Source: Zooshikella ganghwensis DSM 15267 (GTDB lineage Bacteria > Pseudomonadota > Gammaproteobacteria > Pseudomonadales > Zooshikellaceae). From it: DNA of 64,000 nt. The notes below the pieces were generated by a model that did not search any database, was not told the origin of the DNA, and saw only the letters and a program-made list of their open reading frames with translations. The number at the start of each line of letters is the position of its first letter. The stretch's first letter is position 1. The stretch covers positions 30,992-94,991 of the forward strand of contig NZ_AUAF01000005.1 in NCBI RefSeq assembly GCF_000428585.1. Reading direction: 5' to 3'. Both the position numbers and the translations under genes were made by a program. This document shows positions 18,913 through 27,527 of this stretch, in pieces.

Positions 18913-20443
18913 CAAACGTAGCTTAATTTTGGTCCTAGGTGATCAACTTTCATTAGACATAAGTAGCTTAAGAGATTTTGATCCCCGACATGATCAAGTT
19001 ATCATGGCCGAGGTATGGGAGGAAGCTCACTATGTTTCCCATCACCAAAAAAAAATAGCATTAATTTTCTCAGCCATGCGCCACTTTGCTAACCAGTTAA
19101 AAAAGCAAAAATGGCCTGTACACTACTATCAGTACGACCCAGATAGTCCCTATCGATCATTACTTGATGTCTTAAAGAGTGCTGTAAAGCATTACTCCCC
19201 TCACCAAATACTCATAACCCACTGCGGAGAGTGGCGACTACATAATGCGATGCAAACGTGGTCAAAACACCTGGCAACACCAGTGCATATTCTTGAAGAT
19301 GACCGCTTTATTTGCAGCCTTGCCGAGTTTAAAGAGTGGGCAGCAGGAAGAAAACAGCTACGAATGGAGTATTTCTATCGTTATATTCGCCAAAAAACAG
19401 GACTGTTGATGGAGGGTAACAGCCCCACTGGTGGCCAATGGAATTTTGATAAGAAAAACCGAAAGTCATATAGCAATGACCCTCCTGTTCCACCTGTCTA
19501 TCAATGTAAGCCCGACAAAATTACTCTAGGTGTTCTTAACGACGTTGCTCATTATTTTCCCGAACACTTTGGCCAGCTCAAGCCTTTTTGGTTTGCTGTA
19601 ACAACAGAGCAAGCCAATGCGGCTTTAGTACATTTTATTGAGCACAAGTTAGCTTATTTTGGTGACTTTCAGGATGCAATGAGCAACCAGCATGAGTTTT
19701 TATTCCATGCACTTATCTCTATCTATTTAAATATTGGCCTACTGGACCCAATAACAACGTGTAAAATGGCTGAACATGCCTATCAGCAAGGTAAAGTGCC
19801 ACTCAACGCTGTAGAAGGCTTTATTCGACAAATCATTGGTTGGCGAGAATATGTTAGAGGCATTTATTGGTTAAAAATGCCTTCTTACGCAAAAGAGAAT
19901 GCTTTTAATAATGACCGTAGCCTTCCTTCTTTTTACTGGAATGCTGAAACCAAAATGCAGTGTATGCACCAGTGCTTAAAAAGTACTTATGAACATGCTT
20001 ATGCTCATCATATCCAACGGTTAATGGTTACAGGCAATTTCGCATTATTGGCAGGCATTACCCCTACTGAAATCTGTGAGTGGTATTTAGCTGTCTATGC
20101 TGATGCCTTTGAGTGGGTTGAGTTGCCTAATACACTTGGTATGGTTATGCACGCTGATGGTGGTTTATTAGGTTCAAAGCCTTATGCTGCCAGCGGCAAA
20201 TATATTGCAAAAATGTCAGACTACTGTAAAAGCTGTCACTACAACGTGAAAACTCAGATTGAAGATGATAGCTGTCCATTTAATGGACTGTACTGGTTCT
20301 TTCTAATTACTCACTATGACACGCTCAAAAGCAACCCAAGAATGAAACTCGTGTTAAGTTCACTTCAACGTAAATCAAAAAGTGAAATTGCTAAGATCAA
20401 ACAGCGAGCACAACAGCTTCTCATGCAATTAGACTCCTTGTGA
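18905..20443 (+). CDS. iron-sulfur bacterial cryptochrome/photolyase (FeS-BCP, PhrB/CryB type)
   Basis: 512-residue member of the deoxyribodipyrimidine photolyase-related family. LILVLGDQLSLDISSL opens the alpha/beta antenna domain; VEGFIRQIIGWREYVRGIYW, MVTGNFALLAG and the C-terminal cysteines in SDYCKSCHYNVK and DDSCPFNGLYWFF are the FAD region and the 4Fe-4S ligands, with the fourth ligand likely in the MQCMHQCLKST segment. Characterised members repair (6-4) photoproducts or act as light sensors. Overlaps sprT by 8 bp. Confidence 0.92.
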   Translation: MANKRSLILVLGDQLSLDISSLRDFDPRHDQVIMAEVWEEAHYVSHHQKKIALIFSAMRHFANQLKKQKWPVHYYQYDPDSPYRSLLDVLKSAVKHYSPHQILITHCGEWRLHNAMQTWSKHLATPVHILEDDRFICSLAEFKEWAAGRKQLRMEYFYRYIRQKTGLLMEGNSPTGGQWNFDKKNRKSYSNDPPVPPVYQCKPDKITLGVLNDVAHYFPEHFGQLKPFWFAVTTEQANAALVHFIEHKLAYFGDFQDAMSNQHEFLFHALISIYLNIGLLDPITTCKMAEHAYQQGKVPLNAVEGFIRQIIGWREYVRGIYWLKMPSYAKENAFNNDRSLPSFYWNAETKMQCMHQCLKSTYEHAYAHHIQRLMVTGNFALLAGITPTEICEWYLAVYADAFEWVELPNTLGMVMHADGGLLGSKPYAASGKYIAKMSDYCKSCHYNVKTQIEDDSCPFNGLYWFFLITHYDTLKSNPRMKLVLSSLQRKSKSEIAKIKQRAQQLLMQLDSL

Positions 20444-20506
20444 ATTAAACCTTCCTCGCCATCCTTTTCAGGACAGGCTAAAATTCATTTATTTTGTAGC
20501 AATGAA

Positions 20507-21127
20507 ATGGCAATTTACATGAATGAACCTTGGTCCACACTATCCTCCATTCTTGAAGCTGACCCAACCAATGAAGATATTCTAGATAGTATCGCCACAC
20601 ATGGCTTACTAACGGCGGCAACCATAAGCCCACGCCAACCCACAATTGACCAAATCATATTTTGTATTTTTGATGGTAGTCCTGACTTATCTCCAGAAAA
20701 TCTCCAAACACTCAAAAATGCAATCCAACAGGCACAACAGCAGCTTGAGCAGCCCTTGTTTTTAGGCGAAGGTCTGGAGCTTCCCTTTGAGTGGGATGAA
20801 GAGGAAGAACTTGAGGATTCAGATATACAAGCCTGGTGTATTGGCTTCATGAGTGCTGTATTTTTGGATGAGGATGCCTGGTTTGACACCGATGAGCAGG
20901 AATCAAGCGAGTTACTGTTACCCATAATGGTACTTTCTGGGCTGTTTAGCGATGCACCAGAGTTTACCGAAATGTCTGAGGATGAAGCACTCATTACCGA
21001 TATGAGTGAACAACTCCCTGAGCTACTGACTGAACTCTATTTGTTTTATAAATGCCCAGAAGATAAAAAAGACCAAATCAAAAAACCTTCAAACAAGTCA
21101 GGCTCTGCAAAACCGAAAAAACACTAG
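20507..21127 (+). CDS. UPF0149/YecA-YgfB family protein
   Basis: 206-residue acidic protein with the YgfB/YecA fold signature ILDSIATHGLLTAATISP and QAWCIGFMSAVFL. The C-terminus ends in a basic Lys-rich tail (SGSAKPKKH) instead of the SEC-C zinc motif seen in some YecA proteins. Function is unknown in general. A long antisense open frame here is a shadow. 63 bp after the photolyase gene. Confidence 0.82.
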   Translation: MAIYMNEPWSTLSSILEADPTNEDILDSIATHGLLTAATISPRQPTIDQIIFCIFDGSPDLSPENLQTLKNAIQQAQQQLEQPLFLGEGLELPFEWDEEEELEDSDIQAWCIGFMSAVFLDEDAWFDTDEQESSELLLPIMVLSGLFSDAPEFTEMSEDEALITDMSEQLPELLTELYLFYKCPEDKKDQIKKPSNKSGSAKPKKH

Positions 21128-21159
21128 AGATAATTAGCAAGGGTTATAGTTCCTACAAA

Positions 21160-21184
21160 GCGCCAACAATTATTAAGTTGGCGC
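21160..21184. terminator. bidirectional hairpin between convergent genes
   Basis: GCGCCAAC (21160-21167) and GTTGGCGC (21177-21184) form a perfect 8-bp stem with a 9-base AT loop, between the YecA-like gene and the PstS-OmpA gene. T runs on either side are short, so it is a weak intrinsic terminator or an mRNA 3'-end protector. Confidence 0.6.
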
Positions 21185-21233
21185 AGCGGTTATATTGGTG
21201 CAGCAATCAACTGTAGAGCTAACTGCTTTAGAG

Positions 21234-22610
21234 CTACTTTTCTATCCACACCTCTACTCGACGATTTTTGGTTTTACCCGCTAAACTCTCTCCTGATGCA
21301 AGCTCAAGCACACCGTACCCTTTGGCCTCAACAGCTCCATGGGATAACCCGCCCTTAGTCAACTCCCGCGAAACGACTTTTGCACGTAATTTAGCCAGTA
21401 AAGCGCGTTTAGCTCCTTTTACATCAGCATCAGCAAAGCCAATCAATAATAGCTTTTTATTTCCTCCCTGCTGAGCATAAAAATCGACTAAGCGATTAAG
21501 GTCACGAATCGCTTTATTATCCAAATCAGCTTTGCCTGCCACAAAACGAAAGTTGACAGATAACCGCTGGTAGCCCTTAACCATATCTCGGTAGTCTTTG
21601 GGCATTGTGGAAAGGTTTGTCTGCGGAAGGCGATCTACTTTTTGGGAAATAAAGCCTGTTTTTTCTACTACAGCCTGGCCCTCTGGACTTTGAGTAAATG
21701 CTAAAAACTCTTTCACGAAGTCATCATCGCTCAAGCTATACATATAGAGTCGGCGACTTAAAGGATAATCCTCAGTAGCTACTGAAGCAGCACTAGGCTT
21801 AATGTAATGATTACCTCCATCAGCAATGGCCAACGCTTTTGCACGACCTATAGCGTTTAAACTCACAAAGCCAATAAAATTAGGGTCATTGGCAACCTTC
21901 CTTGACAGCTCTTCATTACTTTCCAAGCGTTCAGCTGACGCAACTAATGCTCCACGACCGCTTAATACTAAGCTGTTAAACGTATCCCATGTTCCCGACT
22001 GAGCATCACGCGCTAACAATTTAACAGGATCAACCCCCCAGCCCAATTGAGTCCACTCAAAAATACGACCACTGAATACATCAGCCACTTGCTTTACTTG
22101 CAGTTGTTTCAGGGGGTTATTTTTACTGACAATGACCGCAATACCATCCAAAGCAAGAATAAACTCATGATCAACACTACGAATAGCATCCCCCCCCAAC
22201 TTACTCACTTCAGAATCTCTAACGGGCCTTGATGCTGCGCCAATCTGCACATTCCCGGCCGCAAGCTGGCGAAAACCATCAGAACTACCATGAGCAGAAA
22301 TATTAATACTTACCGTTTTTTTCAGTGCGGGTACATTCCCTGTTACCTTAACTTCATTAATACCTGTTTCTTCAATTTTAATTTGCTGCACTTGCTTAGC
22401 TTGTAAATAAGCTTTCACCAACTCAGGGCCAAGCTCTGCCCCAATGGTATTTGAACCAGCCATATTAAACAGGTTAGCGTCTGCCCCGGATCCACTAAAA
22501 CGAGTAAAAGGTTCAAGTCCCTTAGCTGTTATTGCAAAACAGCAAATCCCAGCCATGATGCCACGTATCACCAATGACATAAAACCAGTGCGCTGAAGAT
22601 AACTAAACAA
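21234..22610 (-). CDS. periplasmic phosphate-binding-like (PstS) domain fused to OmpA domain
   Basis: 458 residues. After an N-terminal hydrophobic export signal comes a PstS-like solute-binding domain: NMAGSNTIGAELGPELVKAYL, the SAHGSSDGFRQLAAG and IGAASRPVRDSE loops, and AQSGTWDTFNSL match the phosphate-binding S/T-G-S pattern. From about residue 340 an OmpA-like peptidoglycan-binding domain follows (FRFVAGKADLDNKAIRDL, LLIGFADAD, KNRRVEVW). The combination suggests an anchored ligand-binding protein rather than an uptake subunit; no pst permease genes are near. The start could also be the internal ATG ten codons on. Confidence 0.85.
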   Translation of the reverse strand: MFSYLQRTGFMSLVIRGIMAGICCFAITAKGLEPFTRFSGSGADANLFNMAGSNTIGAELGPELVKAYLQAKQVQQIKIEETGINEVKVTGNVPALKKTVSINISAHGSSDGFRQLAAGNVQIGAASRPVRDSEVSKLGGDAIRSVDHEFILALDGIAVIVSKNNPLKQLQVKQVADVFSGRIFEWTQLGWGVDPVKLLARDAQSGTWDTFNSLVLSGRGALVASAERLESNEELSRKVANDPNFIGFVSLNAIGRAKALAIADGGNHYIKPSAASVATEDYPLSRRLYMYSLSDDDFVKEFLAFTQSPEGQAVVEKTGFISQKVDRLPQTNLSTMPKDYRDMVKGYQRLSVNFRFVAGKADLDNKAIRDLNRLVDFYAQQGGNKKLLLIGFADADVKGAKRALLAKLRAKVVSRELTKGGLSHGAVEAKGYGVLELASGESLAGKTKNRRVEVWIEK

Positions 22611-22849
22611 AGGAACCCCCTTAATGATAATCGATCATTTTTATTGTAAACCTATCATACTCTTTTCAGTCTCCCTGCACCCATTCATCAGGAGATAATC
22701 ATCAGTATAGCTATGTGTAGCTTTTTCGACATACTCTTGCAACAACTTCATTTACGTCTATGAGTAAGGAAAATCAACCTTTTGGCCTATTGAGTCTGGA
22801 CAATAACACTCTGAGTTCATAGCCTTTAAAAAGATCAACTATCTTTGTT

Positions 22850-23419
22850 ATGACAATGACTATGTATGAAATTATATTCACTGGGCGTCTTACCCCAGAA
22901 ACCTCCAAGGATACGGCGAAGGAAAACATAGCGAAGTTATTCAAAGCTTCAGCAGCCCAGATTGAAACATTTTTCTCCGGCCGCCCTGTCATTATCAAAA
23001 ATCAGCTAGACATAACCACTGCACAAAAGTATGAGCGCACTCTGTTAAAAGCTGGGCTCATCTGTCAAATCGTGGATTCCAACACTAAGGAGCCTTGGCA
23101 AGCTGAAGCTGAGCTTGCTCCCTCCCCAGTCACAGCCTCTTCCGAGACATCCACTCCAGCGCCAGCCTCTTCAATCACAGAGCAAACTGATGACCCAAGT
23201 AGCTCACAACCAGCAGCAGATGATCATGACTGGACCCTGGCTCCCGTTGGCGCAGACTTGGTTCAAGCTGACAACACGCCTCCTCCTCCTGCGCCTGATG
23301 TAAGTGACATTACGCTGAAACCGATGGAAGGCTATTTAGTCAACCCTGAAGAAATCCCTAAACCCAAAGCTGTCACCCCTGATACCAGTAACTTGTCACT
23401 CAGCTCTGACGAGACATAA
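22850..23419 (+). CDS. conserved hypothetical protein with small N-terminal domain and Pro/Ser-rich acidic tail
   Basis: 189 residues. The first ~75 (MYEIIFTGRLTPETSKD, IAKLFKASAAQIETFFSGR, KYERTLLKAGLICQIVD) form a compact domain that I recall from the N-termini of gammaproteobacterial DUF805-type proteins, where a segment-by-segment pattern [F/L]xGRPVxxK is conserved. The remainder is low-complexity, Pro/Ser/Glu-rich, with the repeated DISDITLKPMEGYLVNPEE-like phrases. Function unknown. Three near-consecutive ATG codons make the exact start uncertain. Confidence 0.6.
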   Translation: MTMTMYEIIFTGRLTPETSKDTAKENIAKLFKASAAQIETFFSGRPVIIKNQLDITTAQKYERTLLKAGLICQIVDSNTKEPWQAEAELAPSPVTASSETSTPAPASSITEQTDDPSSSQPAADDHDWTLAPVGADLVQADNTPPPPAPDVSDITLKPMEGYLVNPEEIPKPKAVTPDTSNLSLSSDET

Positions 23420-23566
23420 GACTTAATTTGGTAGGAAATATAGCCGGCACGGGTTAGCCTTTGACTGGGGACAAAAACGTAAACCACTTCAATCTTACAA
23501 CTGTTGTATACACAACGGTAAAATAGTTATTCTGTGGTCCTAAACAAAATGGAATACTCAAGGTTC

Positions 23567-24169
23567 ATGATTATGATAAAAATGAAGTTGCCAGGCCTAT
23601 ACCTTCTTATTGCAGCGTCGTTAGTTTTTAGCTCAGCAAGCTGGGCTACTACTTCTCATGTTCGAGTGGAAACCTCAATAGGCAATATTGAGCTAGAGCT
23701 TTACCCTGAAAAAGCCCCCATTACTGTTAAAAACTTTCTCCGCTATATTGAGCAAAAATTCTACAATGGCACTATTTTTCATCGTGTCATTCCTGGATTT
23801 ATGGCCCAAGGCGGTGGGTTTAACACCGATATGGAACGCAAACCAACTCATACTCCAATCAAAAATGAAGCGCAAAATGGTTTAAAAAATGAGCGTGGCA
23901 CTATAGCAATGGCAAGATTACCTGCGCCAGATACCGCTACCTCTCAATTTTTTATCAATGTCAGCAATAATGCATTTCTAAATCATGGTGCTCGAGGTGC
24001 AGGTTATGCGGTTTTTGGTCGGGTCACTCAAGGTATGGAAGTCATTGACAAAATTGTGAATGTGCCCACTCATAACATCAATGGCATGCAAAACGTCCCA
24101 GTAAAGCCTATTGTCATCAAACAAGTTACCTTAGTTAATACCGAAAATAAGGGCACCAAAAAGCAGTAA
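23567..24169 (+). CDS. ppiA: periplasmic cyclophilin-type peptidyl-prolyl isomerase
   Basis: Catalyses proline cis-trans isomerisation in exported proteins. A signal peptide ending SSASWA is followed by the cyclophilin core: [48 protein letters not shown], and [19 protein letters not shown]. The catalytic arginine is in FHRVIPGF. I prefer the ATG at 23567 (AAGG just upstream) over a GTG 33 bases earlier. 200 residues; closest to PpiA. Confidence 0.9.
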   Translation: MIMIKMKLPGLYLLIAASLVFSSASWATTSHVRVETSIGNIELELYPEKAPITVKNFLRYIEQKFYNGTIFHRVIPGFMAQGGGFNTDMERKPTHTPIKNEAQNGLKNERGTIAMARLPAPDTATSQFFINVSNNAFLNHGARGAGYAVFGRVTQGMEVIDKIVNVPTHNINGMQNVPVKPIVIKQVTLVNTENKGTKKQ

Positions 24170-24388
24170 TAGGTATTGGGTGACAAGTGTATGCTTTGCA
24201 AAACATTTGTCGGGTACATACAGACTACTACACTATATAGTTAAGAAAGACTCTATTTATTATTAGAAAACAACAAACGCTATAGCTACACATTAATAGA
24301 ATAATAAGGCTTAAAGGCGTTCCTTGCTGTGTTGTGGTAGTTTTTTGTTACAACCAGTTTACTATTTTTAATATGTTGAGGATTTACC

Positions 24389-25126
24389 ATGCTGCGCAAG
24401 GTTATGATTGCATTAACCATGCTGTTTTGGCTAAATGCTGAAGCACAAACCTTCCATTTGGTGACTGAACCATTCCCACCACTTAATATGACAGTGCTTT
24501 ACAGTAGCTTTGGTCGAAACGAAAAGGTCACTGGATTTGCCACAGATATTGTCAGAGAAACATTTAAACGTGCAGGATTAAGACTTGAACTAACCCTCTA
24601 TGCCTCCTGGGATAGAGCGTTAAATATGGCACTTAACGAACCAGGTAAAGGTATTTACTCTGCATTTAGAACCGCCGAACGGGAAAATAAGTTTAAGTGG
24701 GTTGGTCCATTATTCGAGGAAGAGTGGATCATTCTCGCAAGGAAAAGCCGCAATATCACCATTAACCAGCTTGCAGATTTAAATAAATATGCTGTAGGCA
24801 GCTTTGAAGCAGACGCAATAACCGACTACCTGCTAGAGAAAAAAATAAACGTCATCAAAGCCAAAAATGATGTCGTGAACGCAATGAAATTGAAAATTGA
24901 CAAAATTGACTTATGGGCCACAAGCTCTTTATCTGGGCCATTTATTGCACAACGCCAAAAGATGGACGACATTGAACGTATTTTCACATTCAGTAAAAGT
25001 GGTCTCTGGCTGGCAATGAATAAATCTACAAGTGATGAAACTATTGAACTCCTCAACAGCGCTTTAAGCACGCTCAGAAACGAAGGGCGTATTGAAGCAA
25101 TCATCGATAAGTACCGAGAAAAATAA
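24389..25126 (+). CDS. family 3 extracellular solute-binding protein (orphan)
   Basis: 245 residues with a signal peptide (MLRKVMIALTMLFWLNAEA, cleavage after AEA) and the SBP_bac_3 fold: EPFPPLNM, GFATDIVRETFKRAGL, YASWDRALNMAL, and the C-terminal LNSALSTLRNEGRIEAIIDKY. The family binds amino acids or similar small polar ligands. No permease or ATPase gene adjoins, so it may serve a sensor or a distant transporter. GAGG lies 7 bases before the ATG. Confidence 0.85.
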   Translation: MLRKVMIALTMLFWLNAEAQTFHLVTEPFPPLNMTVLYSSFGRNEKVTGFATDIVRETFKRAGLRLELTLYASWDRALNMALNEPGKGIYSAFRTAERENKFKWVGPLFEEEWIILARKSRNITINQLADLNKYAVGSFEADAITDYLLEKKINVIKAKNDVVNAMKLKIDKIDLWATSSLSGPFIAQRQKMDDIERIFTFSKSGLWLAMNKSTSDETIELLNSALSTLRNEGRIEAIIDKYREK

Positions 25127-25412
25127 CAACTAAGCCAACAAAAACTGTATAGTTTTTAAACGGAATAGCGTTCTCTGTTTTGCCGCACGGATGCGGTTCT
25201 GCTCAGTTCTGCCTACCATAAAAACCTCTGTTTCCAAACTCATAGTCATTAATCAAATAACTTGGTCGAGTATTGAAATGCTGTGAAATAAGTTTAGAAA
25301 CGATTTACGTGGAAATAGCTGTAACCCATTAACCAAACCACATTTGAAATGTTTGTCATATAAAGGGATACTGCGTTTTTTAGACGTGTAAAAAGAAGTG
25401 AACTCGGAATGG
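25127..25412. other. spacer between solute-binding gene and 4.5S RNA gene
   Basis: About 290 bp; carries the likely ffs terminator T run (TTCTTTTT on the minus strand, about 25391-25398). Nothing else recognised. Confidence 0.4.
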
Positions 25413-25525
25413 CGGCGGCCCTCATCAGCCACACCTCGGCACATGAAGTCACTACTACCGTTGCTCCCTTCCGGGCCTGGCGGGGTTCGCAGATATTCAT
25501 TGCGAGGGGACCAACAAGGGCCTCC
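25413..25525 (-). ncRNA. ffs: signal recognition particle 4.5S RNA
   Basis: On the minus strand the sequence has the ends GGAGGCCC... and ...GGGCCGCC that pair, the conserved apical core CAGGCCCGGAAGGGAGCAAC (GGAA tetraloop and the asymmetric loop that binds Ffh M domain), and GTGCCGAGGTGTGGCTGATG matching the 3' side. About 113 nt, the size of bacterial 4.5S RNA. A T-rich TTCTTTTT follows the 3' end. Boundaries are good to a few bases. Several open frames overlapping it are spurious. Confidence 0.92.
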
Positions 25526-25727
25526 ATTACAGGTTACGGGTATGCCCCGTATCAAGCGTGGTGCGCATTCTCTCTGATTTAGTAACAATTTGCAAGGGCG
25601 TTTTTAAGGATATCGATTACGACAATAACTATAGATAATCAACAAATACAAACTAATAGTTTTTGAAAATAACAAAGTCCTATTATTCTTTTACACTAAT
25701 CTATTATGACTAAACTATTTAACTATC

Positions 25728-26609
25728 ATGACGCTAATGGCTGAGCCAGCCCCTTTGCCACCTTCAACCCAGGAGGGAAAGATCGTACCCATTCTAGCCG
25801 GTGGTGGTACCCGTCTGCCTGCTCATGTAGGAATTCTTACTGGGCTTAACGAGTTAGGGCTTAGTTTCACTAGTATTGTTGGTGTTTCTGGTGGAAGTAT
25901 TGTTGCAGCTTTATATGCCTTGGGTAAGTCAGTCAGTGAATTAAAAAAGCTGGTACTGGCTGTTGACTTTCAACAGTTCAAAGGGCAGTCACTGATGAAC
26001 CTCATTCGCTCAGGAGGACTGTCAAATGGTTCAATCTTTGAAAAGTGGCTCGATAACGAGTTAGGTGGTGTTTACTTTAAAGACCTAACCGTTGATTTAC
26101 ATATCGTTGCCACAGACGTAGTGACATCTCAACCTGTCATTTTTAATGCTCAAACAACTCCTGACTTAAAAGTATCCAAGGCTGTATTATTTTCAATATC
26201 CATCCCCCTTATCTTTAGCTTTCAACACTTTGATCAACATATTTTGGTTGATGGCAGTATTCTCTCAGAAGATGCTCTCTATCGCGATTGGGCTGGTGAC
26301 GGTACACCTGTCGTATGTTTTCGCTTAAGAAGCCAAACCTACCATAAGAAGATTTCCAGCAACCCCTCTTTTCTACCGATAAAAGACTACTTATCAATGC
26401 TTATTAGAACGTTCATGACAACATTGTCAAGAGAGTATATAAACGACTCATTCTGGCAATCGACAGTCATTGTCAATACTGGTAGTTATTCCCCCGTCGA
26501 ATTTAACTTAACGAATGATGACAAAATATGCCTCTTTCAAATGGGCTATAAAACTGTCATGGATATCGTTCCTCTTAAACTCCATCAAACAGCAAACTCT
26601 CATCCTTAA
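25728..26609 (+). CDS. patatin-like phospholipase
   Basis: 293 residues with all patatin catalytic elements: oxyanion loop GGGTRLPAHVGIL (25-37), nucleophile elbow GVSGGS (serine 54), SISIPLIFSF, and the dyad aspartate in VDGS (D175). No signal peptide, so probably cytoplasmic or injected by a secretion system rather than Sec-exported. Patatins hydrolyse acyl groups of phospholipids. The last ~90 residues are variable. The start is uncertain (second ATG three codons on; no clear ribosome binding site). Followed 244 bp later by an orphan gene on the same strand. Confidence 0.88.
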   Translation: MTLMAEPAPLPPSTQEGKIVPILAGGGTRLPAHVGILTGLNELGLSFTSIVGVSGGSIVAALYALGKSVSELKKLVLAVDFQQFKGQSLMNLIRSGGLSNGSIFEKWLDNELGGVYFKDLTVDLHIVATDVVTSQPVIFNAQTTPDLKVSKAVLFSISIPLIFSFQHFDQHILVDGSILSEDALYRDWAGDGTPVVCFRLRSQTYHKKISSNPSFLPIKDYLSMLIRTFMTTLSREYINDSFWQSTVIVNTGSYSPVEFNLTNDDKICLFQMGYKTVMDIVPLKLHQTANSHP

Positions 26610-26853
26610 CTTTAAACACAGCCAAATTTTCTCCATTGACAGAAGTGCATCGCCTGCCTATAACAACTTAAAGTCCATAATAATCATTCACTATAAGTTT
26701 AAGTTTTACGACATTTTTTATTCAATTATTTTTTCGATTTTACTGACATATTTTATAACTGAGCCTAAGCACATTCATGAATGGCAACATGTTAGGACCT
26801 GTTAATACTATTGGAATGAAATAACCAACAACAAAATTTTGAAAGGTTATTGC

Positions 26854-27459
26854 GTGAAAACACCAATAAAGCTTGCTGACTACCCAGATAACCCAGACCT
26901 GTTTTGGGATTTATCATCAATTATCAACAAAAATAAAGCAGCCGAGTTTTTCAAGCGCGTTGCAAGAGCTTTTTGCGTCTATAGTCCAACTGTAAAAAAA
27001 ATATATTCCAATTTTGAAGTACTATTAGCCGGTTCAGGACGAGAAGGGATCATTGTACTACCTGATCCTTATGCATTTCACGACACATTTAATCATATAA
27101 ATGAAGCAGCAATCAAAAAAACAGGTGTAATACTTTACCCTGGAGCAGCCATTAATCAAAAAGGTCTTTTTATTGGTATTCCTCTTGGTCACGAACAACG
27201 CATGCGTCATCTTAGCTTTACAACAGCAATAAACTTTTTAAACCGTATTTATCAAAAAAAAATTGGTATTGAGTTCCTGCCCGTATTGGTCAATGGTGAT
27301 TTACGGGAGTTTGCAGCAAAAACGCCCTATTTACACCTACATAGACTTGATACACGAAGTTTATCTGATCAAAGTAGTTTTGAAAAAAACGACATTGGCG
27401 GAGCCATTAAGGATAAGTTTTCGAAAATAACACCTTTAATTACCAGGCCTAGCCAATAA
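26854..27459 (+). CDS. uncharacterised protein downstream of patatin
   Basis: 201 residues, not recognised. GTG at 26854 is chosen because AAAGG (26842-26846) gives correct spacing; a TTG 15 bases upstream is the alternative. It begins MKTPIKLADYPDNPDLFWDL, has no signal peptide or membrane helix, is basic, and has LVNGDLREFAAKTPYLHLHRLD towards the end. Base composition is AT-rich, like the flanking patatin 3' region. Co-orientation with the patatin suggests a functional link but does not prove it. Confidence 0.55.
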   Translation: MKTPIKLADYPDNPDLFWDLSSIINKNKAAEFFKRVARAFCVYSPTVKKIYSNFEVLLAGSGREGIIVLPDPYAFHDTFNHINEAAIKKTGVILYPGAAINQKGLFIGIPLGHEQRMRHLSFTTAINFLNRIYQKKIGIEFLPVLVNGDLREFAAKTPYLHLHRLDTRSLSDQSSFEKNDIGGAIKDKFSKITPLITRPSQ

Positions 27460-27468
27460 GCAGGAAAA

Positions 27469-27502
27469 GGCTTGCTGCTAGTTAACACCTAATCAGCAAA
27501 CC
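27469..27502. terminator. hairpin between convergent orphan gene and degQ-like gene
   Basis: TTGCTG (27472-27477) pairs with CAGCAA (27494-27499), extended by GG/CC after one mismatch. On the minus strand it is followed by a short CCTTTTCC. A likely terminator for the protease gene. Confidence 0.45.
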
Positions 27503-27527
27503 TCAAAAGAACTAGATTATTATAGAA

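Noticed and set aside
20515..20994. 159-codon minus-strand frame inside the YecA-like gene
   Set aside because: Ser-rich antisense shadow of acidic codons on the plus strand; no start signal.
25253..25588. Minus-strand frames across the 4.5S RNA
   Set aside because: The DNA folds as SRP RNA with the conserved core; the frames have no protein features.
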